DNA from: Zasmidium citrigriseum
Taxonomy: Eukaryota > Ascomycota > Dothideomycetes > Mycosphaerellales > Mycosphaerellaceae
Reading direction: 5' to 3'
Length of the DNA stretch: 64,000 nt
Assembly (NCBI GenBank): GCA_002786025.1
Contig: NHNW01000035.1
Location: forward strand, 124,001 to 188,000
This document shows, one piece after another, positions 9,877 to 21,763 of this stretch. The stretch's first letter is position 1. The number at the start of each line of letters is the position of its first letter. The notes below the pieces were generated by a model. The model saw only the letters and a program-made list of their open reading frames with translations. It was not told where the DNA came from and did no database searches. The position numbers and the translations under genes are program-made.

Positions 9877-12800
9877 TTACAAAAAACCCTTGCTCAGACT
9901 ACTCTGCCTCACGGGAACCTCAATCTTCACATCCCCTCCCCCAGCCTGGCTCCCCGCATAAAAGCTTCCCCTCCGACTCCCCCCACCAGCATCGCTCAGC
10001 GGTCCCAAACCACTCCGCCCTCCAGCCCTGCTCACAGCACCCATCCGCTCCAACTCCCTCTCCAGCCTCAAATTCTTCTCCCTCTCCTCCCTCAAATCTC
10101 TCTCAGCACGCTTGGAAGCTAATTGTGCGGACGAGTCGGATTGTTGCAATTCGTCGATAGTTTGTAACAAACGGTCGATTTTGTCGCGGGATTTGGAGAG
10201 GTCGTCATTGAGGATTTGGAGGGATTTCTCGCGGCGGTCGATTTGCGATTGGAGGTCTTTGACGGTGCGGTCGACGGTGCGCACGCTGCGGGCTTCGGTT
10301 GCGCGGGTTTGTTCGAGGGTTTCGAGTTGTGTTTCGAGCTGGGATGCTGTTAGCATCGTTTGAGGGTGGCAGGGCAAGGGGATGGGGTGGTCTTACCTCC
10401 TGGATTCTCCCGTGCAAGAAGCGCACGTCTTGGCTGCCGCTTGAGTAGCCCTTGGTCTCGAGGTCAATGCACTTGAGCTGAAGATCTTTGACGCTCTTCT
10501 CCAGCGCTGCCTTGTCTTTGTGGAGCTGGACGCTAGTCTCCCGCTCACTGGCAATGTCTTTCTGGACTTCCTGGGCGAGAGCTTCTGCACGACGCATCTT
10601 ACCAACCGCCGCTGCGGCGATGTCTTCCTGCTGCGCGAGCTTCGACTTCAGGTCTAAAACTTCCTTGTCCGAAAGAGCGGCGGATCGCTTGGCCGGCGAG
10701 CCACTCTGCGAGAGATCGTCAAGGCGCTGGGCGGCCTCTGCGAGTCGTGCTTCGAGACCCTTCTTCTCCTTGACAATCATGTCGCGCTCGGCGGTAACGT
10801 CTTCGATACCTGTCCTCAGTCCGCGCACTTGCCCAAGAAGCTCGACGACCTTGCTTTGGGCTTCGTTGTGAGCATTAACAGCCTCGTCCCTGGAGTCCGA
10901 GAGTCCCTGTAAAGCGACCTCGAGACGAGATTTCTCCTTGGCCCAGGTCGAGCTGTTCAAGACTTCATCGTCCCACTTGCTGCGAAGCTCTTCCAGCTCA
11001 TCTCTCAGACGGCCGTTCTCACCACGAGCATGGATGACATTGTCGCGCTCAATCTCCAACTCATTGGACAAAGTGGCAAGCTCAGACTGGTACTTCTTGC
11101 GAGTCTGCTCCATGGAAGATTCCTTGTCTTCAATATCCATCGCCCGCTGTGATCGGTAGTCCTCAAGCTCATTCTGCAGACGCTTCTTGGCTTGCAAAGC
11201 ACTCTCGAGATCGGTCGAGATGTCCTCGATCTTCTCCTCGTATTGCTGCGTCTGGCGTTGCAGATCCTCAACAAGCTGATCCATCTGCTTGCGCTCGGAC
11301 ATGATCGTTGCGCAAGTCTCCTCGATCTCCTTGGCTTGGGACTTTGCGAACTGTTCCGCACGAGATGCCTTCAAGACGGCAATCTCAGCCTGCTCGAGCT
11401 TCTCAAAGTACTCGTCGGCCCTGGCTTTGTACAGGTTCATGCTCGCCATGAGATCCTCACCTCTAGACGTCTCGGCATCCAAGCGGATCTGCAAGTCGGA
11501 GAACTCCTGCAACAGCTGAGAGTGATTCGCAGCTTCTTGTTCTCGCTCGTATTGGATATCGGCGAGTTCGGACTTGGCATCACGAAGCTCGACCTCGACC
11601 GAAGCCTTATGCTGCTTGATGTCGTCGAAAGCAGTCTTTGCATCCGCAAGTTCGGCAATGGCGGCGTTGTGTGATGTGGCTAAGGAGCGACGAGACTGCT
11701 CTTGAGAGTTGATCAAGTCATACAGCTCTTCATGACTCTTGGTCTGGACCTCCTTCAACGAAAGCTGACCAGCGCGGATGCTCTGCTCCAGCGCGGAGAC
11801 CTTCTTGGCCGAATCGTCCAGCATGTCATGGAGGCGGAAGTTCTCGCGCTCGAGCTTCTGAACGCGGCGCAGCGACGGGCTCTCATCCTGCCAATTGTTC
11901 TTGTCAGGGCTGCGGCCGATCTGAGCTTGTAGGTGGCGGTTCTGCATCTCGGACATCTGCAGTTGGTTCTGAACGAGCTCCAACTCGGCTGCCAAGTCCA
12001 TACGGTTGTTGTACGTCAAGGTATCGGTAGTCTTGTCAGACCTTGCAGAGTCGTTGCTGGTCTTGCTGATATGGCGCTGGTTGTTCGGCGTACCTGGAGT
12101 CCCATTCGTATTCGCTCGCTCGAACGGTTTGCGGCTCTCCCACTCGCGTCGAAGATGGCTGGGCGAAGATCGGGCATTAACCTGGCTAGAGTTCATCTCC
12201 TCAAGCAGCGCCCGCTTGGAGTTCTGGTGTCGGGAGTCGTTCTCCTGCAAGTCCTCCTGATGCTGGGTGCGCAAGACTTCAAGTTGGGCCTCAGCTCGGG
12301 AGAAGCGTTCTGTGGCCAGACGAAGGGCATGTTCAGATGACTCCAACTTCTGGGCCAAGTCGATCGTCTGCTTGAGGTCTGGCTTCGCACCGTCGAGGTT
12401 GGATGGAAGCTTTCCGTGCTCCGGGTCGAAGATCTTCTGCAGGAGACGCAAGTGCTCATGGGCCTCGCTCAGCTCCTTGTTGGCAGCATCAAGCGATGAC
12501 TGGATGGTTCGAGAGTTTTGCTGGGCTTGGGATCGGAGTTGTCTCTCGGTCTCGAGCTTCCGGTTAGCCTCAGCAAGTTGCAAGTTGATAGCAGAGGACT
12601 GCTGTTCAGCGTTGCGGGTGGTCTTGTGCTCGCGATCAACCTCATGATTCAAGTCCTCGAGATTGAGCTGCAACTTCTCCTTCTGCTTTTCCAGAGACGT
12701 GATCTGCAGTTGAGCATCGTTGAGCTGGCGCTGGAGCTTCTTGACTTCTTCGTCCGACTTGGTCTTCTCCGTCTGCAGGTGAGCGATGCGTCCACGCTGA

Positions 12801-15800
12801 GTGTCGCTGACCTTCGAGTTCGAACGAGCAATGTCCAAGTTCTTCTGCTGGACTTTGTTCAACAGAGCACGGTTGTCGTTCTCTGACGCTGTCAAGCGAC
12901 CTTTGATAGTGACCAGCTCCCTCTCGAGTCGCTGCTTCTCCTGGTCGTGGTGGAGCTTGAAGTTGTCGGATTCAGCAATGAATCGCTTCAGCCGTTGCAC
13001 TTCACCTGACAGCTGACCTCGCTCGGCCTCCAGTTCATTGACTTGCTTGGACTTCGCATCGAGCTCCTGCCGTACCGGAGCATGCCGCTCGTTGGCTTGA
13101 CGAGTAACGTCGCGCTCGACAGCAGCTTCGCACTCGATCTTAGCCTCCTGAAGCTCAATAAACTTCTTCCGCAGACTTTGCAGCTCGCTTTGGTACTCCT
13201 TCCGCTCCTGCTCGGCAGACTCCTTCGCAGAGGTGGCACGCCTAGTCAAGTCTGACTGGACGTACATCTCCTTCTCAATCGTGACTTTGGAATCGTTGAG
13301 CGCATCGTACTCTCGCTTCAGGTCTTGATACTCGGCGTCTGCAATCTTCTTGACATCGTCGCGGGATTGGCGTTCGCGAGTCAAATCTGACTGCGTCTGG
13401 TAGAGCTCGCCTCGCACATCATGTAACTGAGCCTCGAGCATCTCGACCTGTTCGTTCGCAGATGTCTGCTCTTCAAGCGCCTTCTTTGCATTGGCAGCTT
13501 CCCGCTCAAGTTGAGAATGCTGTGACCTCATCACCTCCATCTCTGCCTGGAGGTCGCGCAACCGGCTCTGGACTCCGTCATGCTTCGTCGTGAGGCTGTG
13601 CTTCTCCTCTTCGAATCGCTTTCGGTCGTCTTGATATTTCTTCAGGTCGCTCTTCAGGATTGCCAGCTCGCTGTCCTTGCGCTTGATGAGATCTTCGAAG
13701 CTGGTAGATGTGGCGGAGAGATCAGACATCTGCTGGCGAATAGATCTGTTCTCGTCAATCAGATCTTTGACTTGCTTCTTCGCTCCTTGAAGGTCTTTGG
13801 TAGCCGTAGCGAGCTTGACATCCAGGTCGTGGTCGTTCTTCAACAGCTTGGCTTCGAGATCTTGCAGCTTTCGCTCCTTGAGGCTGAGTTGGCTCTGGAG
13901 CATTCTGACTTCCTGCTGTAACGCCTCCTCTTGTTCGCTGCGCATGGACTTTGCCTTTTCCACCTCCGCAAGGTGGGCATCGAGCTCAGCGATTCGGTCA
14001 GTCAAGTCCATCTTCTCAGTCTCCAACTTAGCAATGATGTGGCTGGCTTGCTCCAATTGTCCACGATGCTCTTCAGCCTGCTCTTCAGCCATCTTGCGGG
14101 CAGCCATGAGCTGATCCATTTGCTCCTCCAGACCCTCCTGGTCGTCAAGAGCGCCCTGAAGCTTCTCCGTCAATTCGGCTTCTCGGTCTTGAAGTCGACG
14201 GAAGATCTCTTCCTTGTCCAGCGCCAACGCTCGCTCACTCTCGAGCGTTTTCTGAATCTTCTGGATCTCGTTCTCAGCCCTTCTGCGCTCGTCTTCGACC
14301 TTGGCACGTTGGGCCTCTTCCTGCACCATCTGATCGTGAAGCTTCTTGATTTCTTCCTCACGTTTCTTGATTTCGTTGGACTGCCTAGTAGCACCAAGCA
14401 GCGGTCGCATTCGAACGAAGAGCTGCCACCACGGATTCTGCTGCATCTGCAGATAGACCTGAAAGTTCCGCTGGATTACACGAGTCGCCTCTGCACGATA
14501 CTGCTGTTTCCTAAACGCACGTCGTTGCACAAACATCCTCGCCAGAGCCTGGAATCGAACAACGATGTCGCGGATCAGAGCATCACGCTTTTCCTCTAGT
14601 TCTGCAAGAACGCCAGCACGGAAGAAGACCTTGGTAAGACCGACTCTGTACCAGCTGCGATCCATGTTGAGCTTCTCGAGCATGATTTTGGACGCGGCTT
14701 GTCCATCGAGATAGCCTTTCGGCATGTTGGAACACAGGACCTCATACCGGGCGCGGAACTCAGCAAAGGGCAGACGATTTGGAAATCCCGTCCTCGCAAT
14801 GCGAATACCTTCGAGCACACCGTTGCATCGAAGCTGGTCAAGGACAAGCGGGGCACTGAACTGCTTTGGCTTCTTCTTGTGGTTGGGGAGGATACATCGG
14901 ACGAAATGAGGATGTGTCGAGTGCAGCTGATTCATCAGTGTCGACAGCTGCTCCTTGTGTCGCTGGGCGACCGTCCGGAAGAGGCCCTTCTTGACTCTGT
15001 TTCTGGCCCCACCTTCGCCATCATCGGCTTCGGCACAGTCAGCAAACAGATGAGCGATGTGCTTGTTGGTCGAGCCAGCCAGTAGTCTCGTCACATTGTC
15101 GTTGAGAGGATCCTTGTTCTTCTCCAGCCAACCCTCAGTAGAGTACTCGACCTCAGCAGCATAGTGGGTAAGCATGAAGCCTTGCTTGAGGAGCGAGCGC
15201 TTGTACTTTGGTGTCTTGCGATCCCAGAGCGAGTGCAACTTCTCGGTGAAGCTCTTGTCGGTTGCTTTGGGCATGACCGAGTCTTCGTCGAGACAGGAGA
15301 AGATACCGATTGGATTCGGCAACTCAATCAAGTCAATCGTAGGTTGCAGGTCTCGGCCGAAGTCAATGAACTTCCATTCGATCTGCTCGCGAGCATACTC
15401 TTCCTGCTCGAGCACGAACATGTGGTGGTTGAAGAACTGCTGGAGCTTCTCGTTGGTGTAGTTGATGCAGAGCTGCTCAAAGCTGTTCTCCTCGAAAATC
15501 TCGAAACCAGCAATATCCAACACACCGATGAACGATGTATCGTCCGAGGCGCCTGACGAGGTTCGGTCCAGTTGGTGGTTGATGCGGTCTACAAGATCGC
15601 CGAATCCACGCTCATAGATACCCTTGGCCAGCGCATCGATGGCAAGGCGGACTTGCTCTGGAGTTTGAACCTTCTCGACCCATTCGTGCCCAGCTCGCAC
15701 TCGTGGGTGAAGCAACGCTTTGACGAAGGCGTCAGAATTGATGCCAAGTAAGCGACAGGCACGGTCGACAGACTCTTTCGCCTCAGGCGCCAAAGCAGCT

Positions 15801-17179
15801 TGATCCGCACGCAGACTCTCCTTCATAACGGTGATGTTGCCGAGATGTAGTAGAGAAGCAATCGTTTGAAGCACAGCCTTTTGGTCCTTTTCCGAGAAGT
15901 TCATGATATGGAAGGCCTCTAGCAAAGAGTTCCATTCGCCATGGTCAGACACACCAGAGATAGTATCGTTGCCGTGCCTGGTATACTCGAAGTCTTCAAT
16001 GTCCATGTTGCCCAGGAGGAAGTCTCGACGCATGCTTTGATCGGCACCGCGCAAGAGCTGGTAGAAGACATGGTAGTTGCGCTCGTGAGAATTGAGATGC
16101 ACCACTCTACTCTTCTCCAGCAGATACCAATCAATATAAGCTCCAGCGATTTGCCCAGAGCGAGAGAACTCGATCCGAATGAACTTGCCGAATCTCGAGG
16201 AGTTGTTGTTGCGCACGGTCTGGGCATTGCCAAATGCTTCCAGGATGGGATTTGCCCTCAGGATCTGTTCTGACAAGTTGGAGAGCTGTCTACCGCCTGA
16301 CTTCGCGCGCGGCGTATCCGAGGTTGCGACTGCTGCCAGATATTGAATGACTTTCTTCGTGTTCTCAGTCTTGCCAGCGCCAGACTCTCCAGTCACCAGG
16401 ATGGATTGATTCGTGCCTTCATCGACCAGATTCCGGAAAGCTTCATCTGCCATAGCGAAGATATGCGGTCTCGTGTCCTCTCGACTGCGGCCTTTGTACA
16501 TGTTGACATATTCTCGACTGTATATCGGTAACGGCGTGTAAGGGTTCACCGTGACCAAGAACAAGCCAGAGTAGGTGTATATCAAGTCTGCGAGGTAGCG
16601 CTGATGCAGGTTGTGCACCACGCTCGGCTCGTTCAGATGGGTGAGCTCGGCCATGTCGTCCGCCTTGTCAAATTTGGCTGGATTGACCTTGTCTACGCTG
16701 TCCGCAGGCACATCCCATTGGGTATCATTGTCGCATTGCACTCGTAGCATATCATCTGGCAGTTCTTCCACCACCCAGCCTCGCACAAAGGCCGAGTCAG
16801 GATCTCGAAGCCAGACATATCTCTTGCCGGAAAAGTCATTCTCGCCTTCTATGCCGCGAACTCGTTCAATGGCCCCATCCAAATCCTCGCTCTTGATGAA
16901 TTGTGGCGCAAACGTTCCAGTGGGTGCCGAATTTCGTATCGATCCCGTTCTCAGTCGTCTCGAGTCGGCCCGGCTCAGGCCTGGGAGTTTGAAGTCGGTT
17001 AAGGATTGATTACGCGAATGGCCGTTCGTCGTTGGTGAAGCGATTGGCGATTGCATAACATTCGATTTTGATCTTGCATGAGCAGAACCGGGAGGCGGGC
17101 CTGGAGATGGAGTGTCTGCATCTCTTCCAAATGGAGTGTTGCGCCATCGTGGGCCATTGTTTGGAGCTTGGGAGCTCAT
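9877..17179 (-). CDS. myoB: Class II myosin heavy chain (cytokinetic ring)
   Basis: Exons 10397..17179 and 9877..10338 with a 58-nt intron (GTAAGA..CAG), encoding 2414 residues. The order is a disordered Ser/Pro-rich leader (1-95), an SH3-like myosin N domain (about 118-165), and the motor with P-loop GESGAGKT (264-271), the NSSRFGK switch I segment, DIAGFE in switch II and the actin-binding region around HFVRCILPN. One or two degenerate IQ motifs follow (FQALARMFVQRRAFRK), then roughly 1400 residues of coiled coil. The length matches Aspergillus MyoB, the conventional myosin that builds the septal actomyosin ring. A coiled-coil break enriched in Ser/Asn (around KTSNDSARSDK) divides the tail. 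It is divergent from the Red1-like gene across 561 bp. The last 240 nt of coding sequence are G-rich. Confidence 0.95.
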
Positions 17180-17740
17180 GGCGATTGCATGTGTGGTGTC
17201 GTAGTCGCGTGCGGTGCTGTGGTCTCTTGTGCGCGTGTCTGGCAGCGCGTTCTCGCTATTCGTTCAACAAATCCATCCAGCGCCGGCAGTCCCAACAAAC
17301 AGTCCAACAGAGTCCAATGGCGTGAAAGTGGTATTATGTACAGAGGTGTTGGTTGTTGAGCTGTCGCGCCCAGCGGACTTGGGCGACGTGCTTCCCCAGC
17401 TGCATTGTTTACTCTTTGCTGTTTGCGATCTAGCTCGCCGGAACGGCCCTGCCCGCTCCGATCGTCGTAACTTCCACTTTCACGTCCCTCACCTCAGTCG
17501 CAACTGCTTCGAAACATACACACACACACCACATTGCACCTGCCGCAGTTCACGCATCGCACCTGCTGATAGCGTCGATTCACGTGCAGCGCGTGCGACT
17601 GGCAGTCTCCGTCGTCGGCAGGCGCATCCACTGAAGGCAAGCGACGCGCCATTCCACGAGCGCGATGCTCACTTTCTCTCACTTCAACTCCAACTTTGCA
17701 TGTGACAACTCCCCGTCTCCATCCTGACGAAACAACCATC
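17180..17740. promoter_or_regulatory. Shared divergent promoter, myosin II / Red1-like gene
   Basis: A 561-nt region lies between the two start codons. It includes CACACACACACC near 17520 and C/T-rich stretches toward the Red1-like start. No clear TATA box was seen. Short open frames here are not credible genes. Confidence 0.5.
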
Positions 17741-20675
17741 ATGTCCCACGACGCGCCTTTTCTGCGCCGTGAGGGGAATCCGCCCCAACAGGCACCACAA
17801 CAGCAGCAGGTACCTCTTCCGCCGAACATCGCGCCAGCACTGCAGGCCCAGCAGATGGCTTTCCAGCAGAATGGCGCTCTGCCCTTCAGCGACACCATGC
17901 AGAGGCTAGCGCAGATGAACGTCACACCCGAGCAGATCATTCAGATGGCGCAGATGCTCCAGTCTGGCCAGTTCCCGCCTCCGCCTACCAATATGCCCGC
18001 GCAAGCAACCACACCCGCGATCCCCGTCGCAGCATCTCCTCGAAAACCCCGTCCGACCGAGCAGCCAAGCACAGCTATGGAGGAAGACGAGGATGGCACA
18101 GATATGGAGATCGAGGAAGGCGAGGTTGAAGAAGACGAGGAACCAGTGCCCACGACGCGTGGCTTCCTCAAGACACCTCCAAAGGGGCCCCGACAGCAGC
18201 AGCGCTCTCGATCACGCAGCCCACAATATACTGGTCGTCCACTGCAGACTCGCATGCGCTCTCCGTCAAACTGGAGAGAGCCCAGGCAAGCACACGCTCC
18301 TGGGAACGTCAAGCAGGCGACAGTGTTCGAGAGAGCGGAGCAGCAGAAGGTCGAGACGCGAGCACTAGCAAAGGATTTCGTGACGACCATGTACAGCCAA
18401 GGCTACGATTTTGACGCCATTGCCAAGCACATCGATGATCAAGCTGCTTTCAAGCGCTTCTGGGCCGGACTGGATCTGCCAGATCGCACTGCCACTGGCA
18501 TGGCGATCACTCAAGATGCTTCAAAAGCCCCTGTAAAGCGCGCTGCCCCCCAGCCAAAGGCGCCACCTCCCCAAGACCGTCAAGCCTACCTTGAGAGACT
18601 GAAGGCTGCGAAGAACAAGAAGACTGAGCCGGCGCCCTCCCCGACAACGCCGGCACAGCCTCAGCCAACCCCAATCGCTGCACCGCAGCCGCAATCTGCC
18701 AACCAGACTCCGCAGCCTGCTAAGCGCACGATCGATAACAACCTCGTTCGCCAGCGGTTAGAGGCTCTGAAGGCACAACAAGCTGAGAGGGCTGCACGCG
18801 CCGCAGCGAACGGAGCCGCTCCTTCCACCGCCAACCCTCACTCAGATCTCGAGATTTCCAGCAACTCTAATGGCGCCAACGGCTCGCTTGGCAATGGCAC
18901 AGGTTTGCCTGGCCTCTTCAATTCCGGTGCAGCCACGGTTCCGCCTTCAGCTGCACCGCAAAACATTCCAATGAGCTCTCAGCAAGGCGCAAATAACAAC
19001 GCTCCCACTCCGGTACTTTCCAGACCGGCTCCTGCCACCTTGCCAGGAAAGAATACTCCAAGACGACCATTTGGCATGAGCAGAACATCGTCACGTGAGG
19101 AACAAGCACCTGTTGTCATCGTTGATAGCGACGGTGAGAGCGATCATGAGGCTGAAATAAGAGAGGAGGCTGCCAAGCTTGAAGCAGTGACGACGAGACC
19201 GTTCGACGCGTTCCCAGCACATATCAAAACTCTCGAGGAGGCGCGAAGAAAGCTTGCAGAGATGGAGAAGAGGCAGGAAGAGAAGAGACTGAAGAAAGAG
19301 CGATTGGCAGGCCTCAATACCGGTGTAACTCCTACGGAAAGTGTATCTGTCTCAGAGGTGGATACCCCCGCGGGCGAACAGGCACCAAATTTGCCAACCA
19401 GTGGCACGGGGTCGCCTACTGTGCAGAAGCAGTTGTCCCAGCCTTCCGAGCCAAAGGTGGAAAGCGCGCAAGGAGAAGCTTCTGAGGACTTGCTACCAGA
19501 GCCGGAATCGGCTGTTGCTACTCCGAACTCGTTTGACGACGTCTACGGAGAGTCGCCGCCGCAGCAAACCGGTCATGCGGACAGCATGCAAGCTGATCAA
19601 GACATCAGCAGCGTCAATCCTCCACAGGCCAACGAGGACGCAGATGACGACGGCGATGACATGGATATTGAAGATGAGGATGACTTGGACGATATATACG
19701 ACCAACCTGCGGCACCAGCCCAGCCCGCCACCATTGCGCCGACCGTCGTGCAAGTGCCTGACGGGCAGGATGAGGATGATGGCGAGAGTGGCATGGACAT
19801 GGACACCTCGAGTGATACCACGTCCGAGGCGGATGACTACTATGGGGCCACTAACACTAACACGGATCAGCAAGCAGACGTTGAAGCCATGCCAGTGTCA
19901 TTGCCGTCGTCGCCGGTGCCAGCACAAGAACCATCTGACATCTACGACCCAGAAGATCTCAATGGGCCGGAGACTAACGGTGCCGCAGTGGAAAGTCCTG
20001 CGTACGACGATGAGCACTTCGACGATGAGCTTGCCGCCGAGCTCCAGCCGTCCGGGGAGGAGCTTGCGGCGCCTGAGAGTCAGGTACGTACGAGCTCCTC
20101 CTGGTCGTCTTCGTCTCACTAAAGTTATCACAGCCCTCGGCGCCGTCCAAATTCACCCCGTACGTGAGCCCGTTGGCCTCGTTCAAAGACTTCCGATACC
20201 ATCCCGAGTTCCTCGCAACCGTTCCCGGTGGCTTCAAGTCGCTCACGTACAATCACAAGATTGACGCCAACAAGCCCGTCTGCCGTTTCGAGACTGCAGG
20301 AGGCATCTGCAACGACAAGACGTGCGAGGGCCAGCACTTTCGCGACATGGCTCTTTCAGGTGCGTATTGTGTCACACTCCCGAACCTGTTCCTCCTCACA
20401 GTCCGACTCTTTGCCTTTTTCATTGTTCATGTACTAACCCCATTCACTAACTTATAGACAACGACCTTCTCAAGCGTATGGGTGCCGAAGAGATCCCTGC
20501 CAAGAAGCCCGACGAAGTGAAGAGATGGAAGGCCGGTCTAGCCTCCATGATCGCTGAGATCCGCTCGCAAAACCAGTCCAAAGACGTCGGAACCATCAGC
20601 AGGCGCATTGCTGAGTACCGCCGCGAATTCGTCGGTGACCCTTCCAACATTCTCCTGCTCGACGTGGAGTTGTAA
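17741..20675 (+). CDS. Red1-like zf-C3H1 protein, nuclear RNA elimination
   Basis: Exons 17741..20083, 20134..20359 and 20458..20675, encoding 928 residues; introns of 50 and 98 nt. The first 780 residues are disordered: Gln/Pro-rich start, an acidic patch (MEEDEDGTDMEIEEGEVEED), coiled KxxR-rich helices (RRKLAEMEKRQEEKRLKKER) and a second acidic tract. The C-terminus carries the putative zinc finger Cys831-x8-Cys840-x4-Cys845-x3-His849 followed by a helical tail. This is the zf-C3H1 domain of fission yeast Red1 and human ZFC3H1, scaffolds that link the Mtl1/MTR4 helicase to the nuclear exosome (MTREC/PAXT). Start MSHDAPFLRR was preferred over the upstream in-frame Met at 17696 because it begins the conserved-looking Q/P-rich segment. 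Confidence 0.82.
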
Positions 20676-21763
20676 TACTCCTGCACATCCCTTTGACTTT
20701 GCTCTGCATCATCGGCGCGCACGGCGTTCTCGATTTCTGTCTCTGCTCGATGATACCCACTTTCTCGTTGTTCGGTCACCCCAGGAATCGTAGCACATCG
20801 ACATCAGCATTTGGCGAGGAAAGAGGAAGCGCGAAAACAGCAGCTTGCTCTGCAGATTGATTGGCATGCTCTCATCATCGAGGAAAGATGATCTGCTGCT
20901 GCACGAAGAGGAAGGAAAATGAATGAAACATGCTGCATTGCATGGCTACCGGTCTTGAGAGTAACATCTCAAAGGAAGGGAAAGCAGATGTACTACTACC
21001 ATATGGGCAGGGTGTCTGAGACTTGGCTGGGCAAGCCTGCACTGCAGGAAAGGTGGACTCTGGAGGCTCTGTGTCTTGTTGACCGAGCTAGCTCTACTAT
21101 TGCCGATCACATAGGTTGAATGATGATCCTGTCTATTCTGCAATCTTCTGATCCGTCTCCATCCCTTTCCATCAGATGTTAATTACGCTTCACTTTATTT
21201 GACGTTGGCCGCGACTGCCCTCACCCTGAAGCTTTCACCAACCCCGCCGCCCGCAAACTCAATCACAAGCAGCCGCCACATTGTGGCGCTTTCATCGACC
21301 TCACTTCATGAACACCATCGCCTTTCGCCATCTCATCTCTTCGACATCAACTCCGATCACGCTTCGCCGACACCGAAAGACTGTAAAAGTTAAATTGACA
21401 AGATTGAGAAGGCAACATCTTTGCAGCCCAGCCCACGCCAACCAGGATCACGAACCGCTTAAAACCCAACCGCCCTCCCGAGCACCCGCCGCTATGCTTA
21501 TGAGTCAATGACCTTGGACTGCCGGATTTGGAAGGGGATCATTTGTCTTTGCTGCATTTGGGGGAGTGAGTCACACTCATCTGGAGCCATTGGGATTGGG
21601 GATTTGGAGGGTTGATTCGGCTGGCTGCATGCATGTGAAGTGAGACAAGACCGGACGGCTTGCGACACCAGGAGACATTCTCACTTCCTGCCTGAGATTG
21701 GGCGACGCCTGCGGCGACATTCAGAAACTCACACTGCCTTTGGACCACGGAGGACCGTCCACG
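20676..21763. other. Intergenic region, no gene seen
   Basis: About 1.1 kb comprising the 3' UTR of the Red1-like gene and the promoter of the AlkB-like gene. No open frame with coding character and no RNA gene was recognised. Confidence 0.5.
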
